In this document: positions 1-8,167 of the stretch, in pieces
Position numbering within the stretch: position 1 is the first letter of the stretch
Layout: each line of letters begins with the position of its first letter
Assembly: GCA_039931865.1 (NCBI GenBank)
Contig: JBDTRB010000024.1
Location: 1 to 35,860, forward strand
Reading direction: 5' to 3'
Length of the DNA stretch: 35,860 nt
DNA from: JALYUA01 sp039931865
GTDB lineage: Bacteria > Acidobacteriota > Thermoanaerobaculia > UBA5066 > Gp7-AA6
Position numbers and translations under genes: made by a program
Notes under the pieces: model-generated
Seen by the model: the letters and a program-made list of their open reading frames with translations, nothing else
Told to the model about the DNA's origin: nothing
The model's database searches: none

Positions 1-944
1 AGCTCGAGCTCGCGCTCGATGCGCTCCTTCTCGATTGCGTCCTGGTGGAGGCGCGCCGTCTCGATCGCGGCCGCGGCCTGGTTCGCGAAGAGCGACAGCA
101 GCCGGGCGTCGGTGGGCGTGAAATCGAGAACGCTCCCGTCGCGCGACTCCTTGTCGGCCACCGCCAGGAATCCGAGGCGCCGGCCGGGCACGGCGATCGA
201 TACCGCGAGACACTTTTCGCATCCGGAGAGCCGCTCCCCCGCGGTCGGCAGAGACGCGGCCGAGTTGTTGATCACTGCTTCTCCGTCCGGGATGCGCCAG
301 GAGGCGAACCGGTCGCGCGGGACGAAGTCGCCTCCGAGGTTGTTCTCGTAGAGGATCCGGCCGCCGTCGTCGAACAGGACGAGGGTCCCCTTGCCGGCGT
401 CCGTCAGAGAGACGGAACGAAAGAGGACTTCGTCCGCCAGCGCACCCAGGTCGAGCTGGCCGCCGAGCGAGAGTCCGAGATCGTAGAGTGACTCGAGCTC
501 CAGAAGCCGCGTGCGAATCTCGAACTCCGCGCCCTTGACCTGCCGCGACAGCCGATGCGCCGCCACCTGCGCGCCGAGGACGAATCCCAGAAACGCGGCG
601 ACCTCCTCGGCCTCACCCGCCGGAACACCCAGGAGGCCCAGCTGCCCGTGCACTTCCCCTTCCGCGGAAAGCGGGATCCACAGCGCATCGCCGACGAACC
701 CGGCCGCTTCGGGAAAGGGGTCGGGGGTAAGGAGCCCGTCGGCCCCGTCACCGGACTGACCGCCGCCGATCCACCCGTCCTTATCGCGGAGGTGGAGCGT
801 GGCCGCGCGCGCCCCGCTCCACTGCAGCGCCGCTTCCGCCAGGCGCGCGGGAAGCGGACGGTCCTCTCCCCCTCTCGATGCCGCGTGAAGCCCCTTCCAG
901 AAGGACGCCAGCGGTCGGGACGAGGTCGAGGAAGCGGACGACAT
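1..944 (-). CDS. GAF-domain protein, probable SpoIIE/RsbU-type serine phosphatase (C-terminus off window)
   Basis: Reading leftward from ATG at 944, an open frame of at least 314 codons runs off the window. An in-frame TGA two codons upstream fixes this ATG as the first possible start. Residues ~20-130 look like a degenerate first GAF domain. Residues ~145-300 form a second one ending in the typical helix LFANQAAAAIETARLHQ, followed by an acidic/basic coiled coil ending ERIERELEL. In the family that coiled coil leads directly into 'AxxIQxxLLP' and a PP2C/SpoIIE phosphatase domain, which is the basis for the call; the catalytic part itself is not visible. It is the third gene of a minus-strand group with RsbW and STAS genes (89-bp gap after STAS). 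Such phosphatases dephosphorylate the STAS antagonist to release a bound partner. It could instead be a GAF-only or GGDEF protein. Confidence 0.72.
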   Translation of the reverse strand, partial: MSSASSTSSRPLASFWKGLHAASRGGEDRPLPARLAEAALQWSGARAATLHLRDKDGWIGGGQSGDGADGLLTPDPFPEAAGFVGDALWIPLSAEGEVHGQLGLLGVPAGEAEEVAAFLGFVLGAQVAAHRLSRQVKGAEFEIRTRLLELESLYDLGLSLGGQLDLGALADEVLFRSVSLTDAGKGTLVLFDDGGRILYENNLGGDFVPRDRFASWRIPDGEAVINNSAASLPTAGERLSGCEKCLAVSIAVPGRRLGFLAVADKESRDGSVLDFTPTDARLLSLFANQAAAAIETARLHQDAIEKERIERELE

Positions 945-1033
945 CTGAAATCAACCTCGGGAACGGGAGATCGCTTCGGGGACCGGCACCTCGTCGCGAG
1001 TGGAGAGCGAGCCGGACGGAACCATCGTCGGAA

Positions 1034-1390
1034 TCAGCCGCCGGTAGCGACGGCATGGAGCGCTTCGTCCTGCGTCGGGTAAATCGCGGCGTACTGCGCG
1101 AGACCCATGATGCGGAAAGTCTTGTCGATCGTGGGAGTCAACGCGCAGAACGCGAGCACTCCCTTGCGGTCCATGACCTTTTCGAGAACTTCGATCAGGA
1201 TCGAGATCCCGATCGAGTTCACGATCCGCGTCTTCTCGAGGTTCAAAATGAGCGCCCGGGCGCCGGCATCGAGCTGCGCGTACGCCTGCCGGGCGATCTC
1301 TTCGCCCCCCTGGTTGTTGATATATCCGTCGGTCTGAAAAATCGCGACGTCGCCGCGGCGCTCCACCTGAATCTTGCAGGATTCACTCAC
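1034..1390 (-). CDS. STAS-domain anti-sigma factor antagonist (SpoIIAA/RsbV-like)
   Basis: A 118-aa single-domain STAS protein. Residues 50-65 (LNLEKTRIVNSIGISILI) match the conserved beta-strand/helix with the phosphorylatable serine, here Ser59 in NSIG, where family members usually have D-S-S/T-G. The protein would cycle between phosphorylated and free forms and bind the RsbW-like kinase when unphosphorylated. The open frame continues upstream, but the GTG at 1390 is chosen because it overlaps the TGA of the kinase gene as GTGA. That gives a protein of normal length for the family and predicts translational coupling. The lone-serine motif (NS instead of DS/SS) is slightly unusual. Confidence 0.9.
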   Translation of the reverse strand: MSESCKIQVERRGDVAIFQTDGYINNQGGEEIARQAYAQLDAGARALILNLEKTRIVNSIGISILIEVLEKVMDRKGVLAFCALTPTIDKTFRIMGLAQYAAIYPTQDEALHAVATGG

Positions 1391-1854
1391 TTGTACTTCC
1401 TCATGAGGATTCGCGTTCCCCATTCTCCCGACGTGATCGCGACGGAGTCCATCAGGCTGCGGATGATCTGCAAGCCCCACCCCCGCTTCTTCTTACCCGC
1501 AAAAGTCTTTTCCGGCGTCGGGACCTCGACGATTTCGTGATCGAAGCCCGTGCCCTGGTCGAAGACCTCCACCTCCAGAAAATCCGGCCCTTCGTCATCG
1601 TCCCGGCCCACACGGAAGGTCAGGTGGACGCGATCGTCCCGGGTGTGCGCGTGCTCGAACGCGTTGATGCACGCTTCGACCAGGGCGAGCTTGACCTCGT
1701 CGATCTTATCGTGGGGCATGTCGATGTACTCGCCCATGGCGGCCACCTGGGCGGTGGCGACGATCTCCATGTCGGAGGCAACAGGGATCGTCAGCGACAC
1801 CTCACGAGCGCCGGCTCGCTCGAGACCCGGGCGGACTGACTCCCGCTGTCCCAT
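1387..1854 (-). CDS. RsbW/SpoIIAB-like anti-sigma serine kinase (HATPase_c)
   Basis: A 155-aa GHKL ATPase. The N box is at residues 60-68 (EACINAFEH, Asn64), the G1 box at DQGTGF (99-104) and the G2 box at RGWGLQII (124-131). This single-domain layout is that of RsbW/SpoIIAB/BtrW kinases, which bind a partner (often a sigma factor) and phosphorylate the STAS antagonist. The STAS gene follows with a GTGA overlap. No sigma factor gene is adjacent, so the target is unknown. The first ~18 residues precede the first beta strand and may be untranslated if a later GTG (codon 19, VSLTIPV) is used. No strong ribosome binding site separates the options. Confidence 0.92.
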   Translation of the reverse strand: MGQRESVRPGLERAGAREVSLTIPVASDMEIVATAQVAAMGEYIDMPHDKIDEVKLALVEACINAFEHAHTRDDRVHLTFRVGRDDDEGPDFLEVEVFDQGTGFDHEIVEVPTPEKTFAGKKKRGWGLQIIRSLMDSVAITSGEWGTRILMRKYK

Positions 1855-2088
1855 CAGTTTCTTTCGAGGCCTCCGAGCCGGGAATCCGCCGTGTCGGCGG
1901 AGCCCGTCTCAGAGAATAACGCCAAAGCTCCGGCGGGTCCGGCGCCCGGGCGCAGGAGGGCGCGGCCGCCGGCCGGCCAGGGAGGCGCGACCCCCGTCCC
2001 ACAGTTCGGCGCGACCCGGCGGATACGGAGGAAACGGGAGAAGACTTCGCCGCCGACGCGGCGCACGGGAGCGGTCATCGCCGCGGCC

Positions 2089-2247
2089 CTAGAAGCGCAG
2101 GAAGAGCTGCAGCGCCCGCAGCGCGACCGGCGCGATCCGCCCGTCGGCGAGCAGGAGCAGGCTCATCCCCACCTCTCCGCAGAGAACCGCCCACAGGAGG
2201 CCGGAAGGCTCCGAGAGGGTCCGAGCAACGGAGAGGGCTTTTCTCAT
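2089..2247 (-). CDS. possible 52-aa small hydrophobic protein
   Basis: ATG at 2247 opens a 52-residue frame ending at TAG 2089, in the gap upstream of the RsbW gene and on the same strand. The product starts MRKALSVARTL. It has a hydrophobic central stretch (LLWAVLCGEVGMSLLLLADG, ~17-36) that is short for a membrane span, and ends RALQLFLRF. I do not recognise a family and see no strong Shine-Dalgarno. It could be a leader peptide or a chance frame in GC-rich DNA. Confidence 0.25.
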   Translation of the reverse strand: MRKALSVARTLSEPSGLLWAVLCGEVGMSLLLLADGRIAPVALRALQLFLRF

Positions 2248-2377
2248 CGAGGTTCGATCGGTACAAGAGCAAGGCCGCGGCCATGTCCCGCGAGCGGCCT
2301 ATTTTCAACGTAACCCTCTGACAGACAATAGTTTGCGGACGTCGCACGCGCTGTTCCGGGATGCACCATATGACGAC

Positions 2378-2383
2378 ATTATG
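2378..2383 (-). promoter_or_regulatory. possible extended -10 element
   Basis: On the minus strand CATAAT is preceded by TGC, giving TGnCATAAT, five of six matches to TATAAT plus the extended TG. No good -35 is seen at 16-18 bp. It would drive the RsbW group with a long leader. Tentative. Confidence 0.25.
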
Positions 2384-2453
2384 GCACACATCCGTTACGA
2401 GAGTGGGTTCGAAGTCGCTTAAACCCTTGGAGACTAGCTGTTTGTTAGGAAAG

Positions 2454-2486
2454 TGGGACTTAAGGATACAGTGCCTTAATGTCCCA
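2454..2486 (-). terminator. hairpin overlapping the stop codon of the AAA+ regulator
   Basis: TGGGAC(A)TTAAGG pairs with CCTTAAGTCCCA: 12 bp with one bulged A and an 8-nt loop. The TAA stop (2476-2478) lies inside the stem. On the minus strand the stem is followed by CTTTCC, a weak U tract, so termination may be partial. Confidence 0.5.
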
Positions 2487-3987
2487 GTGACTTCTTCCGA
2501 TAGAGGGTCCGGCGGCTGATCCCCAGCATTCGGGCTGCCCGGCTCTTGTTTCCGCCCGCCATCTTGAGCACGCGGCGGATGTGCTTGTCCTCCAGGGCCC
2601 TCAGGTTCGGGATCTCGCCGTCGGGGGCGGCCTCGACGTCTGAGAGCGAACCGGGGGCCCGTCTCGGGAGCCACTGGAGGTCCTCGAGCCGGATCACGCC
2701 CGCGCGGGACAGCGCCGCGGCGCCTTCGAGCAGGTTCTCGAGCTCCCGGATGTTTCCGGCGAAATCGTGAGCGAGCAGCGCGGCGAAAGCCTCCCGGTCG
2801 AGCGTCAGGATCTCTCGCCCTTCCCGGGCGGCGAAACGCTCCAGGAAGTGGCGCGCCAGCTTCGGGATGTCCTCCCGGCGCTCGCGCAGGGGCGGCAGGT
2901 TGATCTCCACCACGCGCAGCCGGTAGTAGAGGTCTTCGCGGAACTCGCCGCGGGCGATCCTCTCGGAGAGCCGCGCGTTGGTCGCCGCGAGCACCCGCAC
3001 GTCGATCGCGATGCGTTTGCGGCCGCCGACCCGCTCGATTTCGCGCTCCTGGAGCACCCGCAGAAGCTTGGCCTGGAGCGCGAGCGGCATGTCTCCCACT
3101 TCGTCGAGGAACAAAGTGCCGCCGTTCGCGGCCTCGAAGCGCCCGGCGCGAGCCTCGACACCCGTCGCGACTCCCCGCTCGATCCCGAAGAGCTCCGACT
3201 CCAGCAGGCTCTCCGGCAGCGCGGCGCAGTTGATGGCCGAAAAGAGCTTCTCCCCCCGGTCGCTCCGGGCGTGGATCATCCTCGCGACGAGCTCCTTGCC
3301 GGTCCCGCTCTCACCGGTGATCAGGACCGAGGTCCGCGAGGGCGCCACCCGGCCCACGAGGTCGAGCACCCGCCGCGCGGCGGGCGAGTCGCCCACGAAG
3401 AGCCGCCCCGCGGCAGAACGGCCGGTCTCGTCGAGCAGGCGGCGATTCTCTTCCTCCAGGCGCTCGCGGTCCCGCGTCAGCCTCTCGAGGTGCCGCCGGT
3501 TCTCGATGGCCATCCCGGAAAGGCCGGCGAGCGAAACCAGAAAGCGCGCGTCGTCTTCGTCGAATCCGGCTTTACCGCCGCGCCGGAGCTCCTTGTCCGC
3601 CAGGACGAGCACGCCGACGGTGCGCCCGCCCGCTCGAATCGGGACCCCGACCGCCGCCGAGACAAGGCTTCGCAACAGCCGGAAAGCGTCGCGTCGCAGG
3701 GCGCCGTCCGAACGCAGCACCTCCGCGACGAACTCGTCTTCCGCCAGAATCGCTTCGGTCGGACGCCGCGGGAACCCGACGCGGGCTTCCGCGCGCCGCG
3801 CGCCCCCCTCTCCGAAGGTGGCCAGATAGCCGCGGGAGGCGTCGAGAACGCCGACGGCGCGTCCGAGAACGTCTTCGACCAGCGCCTCTTCGTCTGGGAG
3901 AGAGCCGAGCGAGAGCCCGGCGTCGTACAGGGTCTCCAGGAGAAGAAGCTTGTGATGAGTCTCGAACTCCGCCGAACGCTCCGTCAC
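2476..3987 (-). CDS. GAF-AAA+-Fis transcriptional regulator, sigma-54 activator family with GVATGV loop
   Basis: A 503-aa protein with three domains: a GAF sensor domain (~15-165) with a short coiled coil; an AAA+ domain (~195-430) with Walker A GESGTGKE (225-232), Walker B TLFLDE (291-296) and arginine fingers near REDLYYRL; and a Fis-type helix-turn-helix (~465-503, NKSRAARMLGISRRTLYRK). The loop that contacts sigma-54, normally GAFTGA, reads GVATGV (272-277). The invariant Phe is lost, so whether it works through sigma-54 is doubtful. The open frame extends to 4341, but GTG at 3987 overlaps the TPR gene's TGA as GTGA and puts the start just before the GAF domain. ATG at 4071 is the alternative. 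Its neighbours suggest it is the output of the same signalling operon. Confidence 0.9.
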   Translation of the reverse strand: MTERSAEFETHHKLLLLETLYDAGLSLGSLPDEEALVEDVLGRAVGVLDASRGYLATFGEGGARRAEARVGFPRRPTEAILAEDEFVAEVLRSDGALRRDAFRLLRSLVSAAVGVPIRAGGRTVGVLVLADKELRRGGKAGFDEDDARFLVSLAGLSGMAIENRRHLERLTRDRERLEEENRRLLDETGRSAAGRLFVGDSPAARRVLDLVGRVAPSRTSVLITGESGTGKELVARMIHARSDRGEKLFSAINCAALPESLLESELFGIERGVATGVEARAGRFEAANGGTLFLDEVGDMPLALQAKLLRVLQEREIERVGGRKRIAIDVRVLAATNARLSERIARGEFREDLYYRLRVVEINLPPLRERREDIPKLARHFLERFAAREGREILTLDREAFAALLAHDFAGNIRELENLLEGAAALSRAGVIRLEDLQWLPRRAPGSLSDVEAAPDGEIPNLRALEDKHIRRVLKMAGGNKSRAARMLGISRRTLYRKKSLGH

Positions 3988-5390
3988 CTGGAAGCGGCTT
4001 GCACCTTCTCGCGATGCATCTGCGCCACCGCCACTTCCGACGTGCGGCTCGGAGCCCAGCTGGGATTCCATTTGTGGTTCTCCGCGAGAAGCTTGTCCGC
4101 GCCGTCGAGATCTCCCTTTCGCGCGAGGACCTCCGCCAGCAGGGACCGCCCCTCGTATACCCACCGCCTCGATTCGAAATCCGACCACCGATTGGGGGGA
4201 TTCGCCATTTCCTGCAGAAGGGGAAGAGCCTCGTCGAACTTTCCGGCCTTCATCCGGTAGCGGGCGAGCATGAAGTTCCAGGTCCCCCAGTACGCCTTGC
4301 GGGTCGTGCCCTTCAATTGCTTCAGCGCGACCGCTTCCCATCTCGGGCGCACCGCCAGAATCCCCTTCTCGGCGTCTTCGAGCCGGCCTTCCTCACCGGC
4401 CAGGACCGCGGTCGTCAACGCCCGCCCGATCTCGAACTGCTCGTCGAGCGACTTATCGTGGGGCATCCCGGCCATTTTCTGGAAAACCTGCTTCGCGAGC
4501 GGCACGTTTCCGGCCACGATCGCGACCCGGAAGGCGCGCATGAGCGGGTCGATCCGGCTCGTCTCGTATGAGGCCTCCTGGGAAGCGCGCAGATAGTTCT
4601 CGACCGCCGCGGAGACATCGCCCTTGCCTTCGTAGGCGACCCCGAGGTGGTTGAACGATTCGAAGAAGTCAGGCTTCAATGCCAGCGCCTTGCGGCAGTT
4701 GGCGATCGCCTCATCGTAACGCCCGCTGTAGGCCTGGATCTCTCCAAGACTGTCGTACGGGTTCGCCTGGTCCGGGGCCATGAACTGGTACTTCTTGATG
4801 TTTTCCATCGCGCGGTCATAGTCGCCGCGATACCCGTAGTAGTAGCCGATCTGGTTGTAGGCGTCGGCGTTGTTTGGCTCGACCGCCAGGAGCTCTCCGA
4901 AGATCCGGAATGCCTGGTCCGGGTCCCCCGTGTCGATCTGGTTTCTGGCGAGCACCATCGCCGCGCGGATGTCGCTCGGGTATTTCTCGTGGATCTTCGC
5001 CGCGGTCTCGACGTACCGCTTCTGGTTCATGTCGATCATCGCCTGCTGCATGTCGACGTGAAGGCGCTCGTGCTCGGTCAGGTGGTCGCGCTCGCGGCTG
5101 GCACGGCGGGTCAGGGCGATCTGCTGCTCCCTGTCCGAGTTGCGCGCGAGCCCGATCATCGCCATCGCGAACTGGGGGTCGAGTTGAAGCGCCCGGGCAA
5201 AGTCGAGGCGCGCTTCCTTGAAGTAGAACCGGCGCTCGTTCTCGAGCCCCTGGCGAAAGGCCTGGAGCGCCTCGCCCGAGGACGTCGTGGCGCCCCGGGT
5301 GTTCTTCGTGTAAACAACCGCAACGGCCACCCCTGCCGCGAGGAGCAGCAGAACGACCGCGACCACTTTGCCGGCGCGTCCAAACCTCAT
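3984..5390 (-). CDS. membrane-anchored TPR protein
   Basis: A 468-aa protein with an uncleaved N-terminal membrane helix (~8-26, VVAVVLLLLAAGVAVAVV) and a large domain of tetratricopeptide repeats. The clearest repeats are at ~38-72, 140-172, 177-208, 211-240 and 243-275, with a further one near 410-440. ATG at 5390 is preceded by AGGAG at 6-nt spacing, which decides it over the TTG two codons upstream. The gene starts 40 bp after the PDZ-SpoIIE phosphatase gene and ends in a GTGA overlap with the AAA+ regulator, so the three are one operon. TPR proteins are protein-interaction scaffolds; here it could link the membrane phosphatase to the regulator (inference). No catalytic motif is seen. Confidence 0.88.
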   Translation of the reverse strand: MRFGRAGKVVAVVLLLLAAGVAVAVVYTKNTRGATTSSGEALQAFRQGLENERRFYFKEARLDFARALQLDPQFAMAMIGLARNSDREQQIALTRRASRERDHLTEHERLHVDMQQAMIDMNQKRYVETAAKIHEKYPSDIRAAMVLARNQIDTGDPDQAFRIFGELLAVEPNNADAYNQIGYYYGYRGDYDRAMENIKKYQFMAPDQANPYDSLGEIQAYSGRYDEAIANCRKALALKPDFFESFNHLGVAYEGKGDVSAAVENYLRASQEASYETSRIDPLMRAFRVAIVAGNVPLAKQVFQKMAGMPHDKSLDEQFEIGRALTTAVLAGEEGRLEDAEKGILAVRPRWEAVALKQLKGTTRKAYWGTWNFMLARYRMKAGKFDEALPLLQEMANPPNRWSDFESRRWVYEGRSLLAEVLARKGDLDGADKLLAENHKWNPSWAPSRTSEVAVAQMHREKVQAASR

Positions 5391-5430
5391 TGTCAACTCC
5401 TGATACGTCCGGCGTTACCGGGGGTTTCAG

Positions 5431-8037
5431 TCACTCCACCCTCAGGAACAGAAAGGTCATGTCGTCGTATTGCTCGGCCCCGGACACATGTCCGCGAATG
5501 TCGGAAAGGATGCCCTGGGCGATGTCCTCGAGAGAGGCTCCGGAGCGCGCCGCGAGCGAAGCCATGAGACGATCCTCCCCGAACGGGTCCATCTCCGGAT
5601 TCATGGCCTCGGAGAACCCGTCGGTGTAGAAGAAGATCAGGTCTCCGCGGCGCAGGAACATTTCCCTGGTGTCGTACGGGACTTCGCGGAAAGCGCCGAG
5701 CGGCAGACGGTTCTCCGGGGGCTCCAGGAACGAGGGCGCCGCGTCGCCCTCCCGGATCAGGATCGGCAAGGGCTGCCCTCCGATCGAGTAGCGAAGGCTC
5801 ATCGACTCCGGGTCGAGCAGGAAGTAGCCGAGCGACACGAACATGCGCCGCTTGATCGAGTAGATGCGCCGGTTGGATTCCTGGAAGAGAAGCCCGGGAT
5901 CCCGGGTGGTCAGCGCGCGGGAGTAGACGATCTCCTTGGCGGCGACCATCAGCAGCGAGGCGGGAACGGACTTCCCGGACACGTCGCCGATCACGATCCC
6001 GAGCCGGGGGTCGTCATCGAAGGGGATGAAGTCGTAGAAGTCGCCGCCGACCACCTTCGCCGGCAGGCTGCCACCGAAGAATGAAAACCCGGGAACTTCC
6101 GGAAGCGAGCGCGGAAGCAGGCTCGTCTGGATGTCGCGGGCGATCTCGAGATCGCGCCGCAGCTCCGCCTGCCGGGTCATCTCGTCGTGAAGGAGCGCCG
6201 TCTCGATCGCGAGCGCTGACTGGTTCGCGAGGGTCGACAGGAGCGCCTCGTCGTCCCGGTCGAAGCGCTCGCCTGACAGCTTCTCCTTGAGCGCGAGGAT
6301 CCCCATGAGCCGGTCGCGGTAGGCGAGGGGAACGACGAGCCGGAACCCCTCCTCGAGCAGCCGCGTGCGGAAATTCTCGCTCTCCGGGTCGGCGAAGTAC
6401 ACGGAGAGGTCCTCGACCCGGACGGGCTTGCCCTCCTGCCTCAGGATGCGGCGGACGACCGCATGCGGGGGGACGCGGTCCTCGCGGCGCCCCCGGCGCT
6501 CGAGCCAGCCGTCGCGCTCTCTCAGCCAGATCGAGGCCTTTTCGAGCCGCATCGTGCCGGCGATGCTCGCCGTCAGATAATCCGCGATCTTGCCGAGATC
6601 GAGCTCTCCGGTGATCGCCTCGCTCATCTCGAGAAGGGCCTTCTGGTAGTCGAACTTGTCGCGGAAGAAGAGCTTGTCCAGCGGTGTCTGAAGGCGCCGC
6701 CTCAGGAACTCGAAGAGCGGCAGCACCACGAGAAAGAACCCGAAGTTGAAAAGAGCGGACGAGCCGGGGCGTGACCGGGCGAAGAGGGCGTTGGCTCCGG
6801 CGATCGCGATCGCGTAGAAGCCGAAGAGAATCGCGGTCGTGATGGCATACAGAAAGGTCCGGCGCACGACGAACCGGATATTCAGCATCTGGAACCGGAC
6901 GATCGCGTAGGCGAACGTCAGCGGGATCAGGATCATCGGGATGATCCCGTAGAAAACGTATTCGTCCGTGTTGAAGGCGGAAGGCAGGATGATCCCGAGG
7001 AAGAGATAGGGAATCGTTCCGAGGATCGTCCCGACGAACACGTGGAACGCCTGCCGCCGCTCTCGAGCGTCCGGCAGGGTGAACGCGGAGTGCGCGAGAG
7101 ACGCGAGGCCGAGGATCAGGTAGTCGCCGAGCAGGGCCCACGAGGAGAGAGGCGCGCCGGAGAGGATCGACACGCGCTGTCCACGCACCTGCCGGAGCAC
7201 GTCGTACAGGAAGACCATCGGGGGCACCGCGTAGAGGAGGTACAGAAGAGACGGGCTCGCCGAGAGAAATTCCTGGAGCCGGCTCTTCCACCGCGGCGGC
7301 TCCTCCCCCGTCACCTCGTCGCGGTGAGCGAACCGGAACTCCTTCGGCCGCGGAAAGATCAGGAAGAAGTGGAGGAAGACCGCCGGCAACAGAAACAGGC
7401 TGACGGTGCCGGTGTTCTGCACGAAGACGTCGATCCACCAGTAGGAAGCCGGCCGCAGCCGGCAGACGAAGAACAGGAGGAACAGGACGCACAACAGGAA
7501 GAAGATCCGCGCGGAGCGGTCTTCCGGTTGCTTGCGGAAGACGAAGAGCCCGATGAAGAAGAACAAAAATCCGATGACCGCCGCGTACAGGTAGGTCTTT
7601 CCGCCGAGCCGCTCCGCCGAGAGCTGGACGGGCACCTTGCGGACCTCCCCCGCCGGCTCGCCCACGCGGCCCGTCTGCGGGCAGGGTCCCTTGCGCACCA
7701 GGTAGGGGATGGTGTCGCCGACCCTGTGCTTTCGGAGCTCGGTCGAAGCGTCCGAGATGGAGTTGACCAGATGCGTGCCGATCCCGAGGACGCAATCCCC
7801 CGCCGGGATGCCGGCTCGGGCCGCGGGTCCCTTCGGGGTGGTCGCGCGCACCTCGATCCCGGTGCGGCTGTACGGCATCGGAACGATCCCGTCGTAAGGA
7901 CGCGGAGAGAACATGTCTGCGATCGAAGCGACCGCAATCGCAAGGCCGAGGAAACCGACGACGTAGAACCACCCACGCAGGGAAGCGCCCCCTCCCGGGG
8001 TGTCATTCGGCCTCGAGGACACTCTTACGCCTTCCAT
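5431..8037 (-). CDS. PDZ / multi-TM / GAF / SpoIIE serine phosphatase
   Basis: An 868-aa membrane phosphatase. TM1 (~22-40) is followed by an extracytoplasmic PDZ domain (~43-118). Then come about nine more membrane segments between 150 and 445, a TPLDKLFFRDKFDY linker, a cytoplasmic GAF domain (~465-615), the EIARDIQTSLLP helix (631-642) and a PP2C/SpoIIE domain to the end. Metal-binding acidic residues are visible: Asp666 (GGDFYDF), Asp685 (GDVSGK), Asp806 (YTDG) and Asp859 (YDDMT), so the enzyme should be active. The family dephosphorylates STAS antagonists in partner switching; an adjacent STAS/RsbW pair fits. PDZ and TM parts suggest it senses an envelope signal, perhaps a peptide C-terminus. 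First gene of its operon, divergent from tmk across 130 bp. Confidence 0.94.
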   Translation of the reverse strand: MEGVRVSSRPNDTPGGGASLRGWFYVVGFLGLAIAVASIADMFSPRPYDGIVPMPYSRTGIEVRATTPKGPAARAGIPAGDCVLGIGTHLVNSISDASTELRKHRVGDTIPYLVRKGPCPQTGRVGEPAGEVRKVPVQLSAERLGGKTYLYAAVIGFLFFFIGLFVFRKQPEDRSARIFFLLCVLFLLFFVCRLRPASYWWIDVFVQNTGTVSLFLLPAVFLHFFLIFPRPKEFRFAHRDEVTGEEPPRWKSRLQEFLSASPSLLYLLYAVPPMVFLYDVLRQVRGQRVSILSGAPLSSWALLGDYLILGLASLAHSAFTLPDARERRQAFHVFVGTILGTIPYLFLGIILPSAFNTDEYVFYGIIPMILIPLTFAYAIVRFQMLNIRFVVRRTFLYAITTAILFGFYAIAIAGANALFARSRPGSSALFNFGFFLVVLPLFEFLRRRLQTPLDKLFFRDKFDYQKALLEMSEAITGELDLGKIADYLTASIAGTMRLEKASIWLRERDGWLERRGRREDRVPPHAVVRRILRQEGKPVRVEDLSVYFADPESENFRTRLLEEGFRLVVPLAYRDRLMGILALKEKLSGERFDRDDEALLSTLANQSALAIETALLHDEMTRQAELRRDLEIARDIQTSLLPRSLPEVPGFSFFGGSLPAKVVGGDFYDFIPFDDDPRLGIVIGDVSGKSVPASLLMVAAKEIVYSRALTTRDPGLLFQESNRRIYSIKRRMFVSLGYFLLDPESMSLRYSIGGQPLPILIREGDAAPSFLEPPENRLPLGAFREVPYDTREMFLRRGDLIFFYTDGFSEAMNPEMDPFGEDRLMASLAARSGASLEDIAQGILSDIRGHVSGAEQYDDMTFLFLRVE

Positions 8038-8167
8038 GTCTGTTGCTTACGCCGGGGAACGTGCATGTTAGCCGGAAAAGTCCAGGCGCCGCAGAGCGCC
8101 GAGCGCAGCGCGCGCCTCTCACCGGCGACTCGATTCCGCAGGCGGGCAACCTGATAACTTCCTCGCC

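Larger units (their letters stand above)
1855..2475. other. 620-bp gap between RsbW gene and AAA+ regulator gene
   Basis: No convincing long gene lies here. The gap holds one 52-codon minus-strand frame (2089-2247, listed separately) and a 74-codon minus frame (1854-2078) whose TGA overlaps the RsbW ATG as TGATG. It also holds a visibly more AT-rich stretch (about 2300-2470) with CATAAT preceded by TGC on the minus strand (2378-2383), which resembles an extended -10 element. The last part forms the stop-codon hairpin of the upstream regulator. It is the likely promoter region of the RsbW-STAS-phosphatase unit. Confidence 0.5.

Noticed and set aside
1854..2078. 74-codon minus frame overlapping RsbW start as TGATG
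   Set aside because: The overlap is attractive, but the product is Gly/Ala/Pro/Arg-rich without pattern and there is no ribosome site; not listed as a gene.
2376..2400. TGGCAC as the -24 half of a sigma-54 promoter
   Set aside because: No GC element at the -12 spacing follows on the plus strand, and no gene is oriented to use it.
2401..2425. GGTTCGAAGTC resembling a tRNA T-loop
   Set aside because: Flanking bases do not pair as a T-stem and no anticodon arm or acceptor stem is found.
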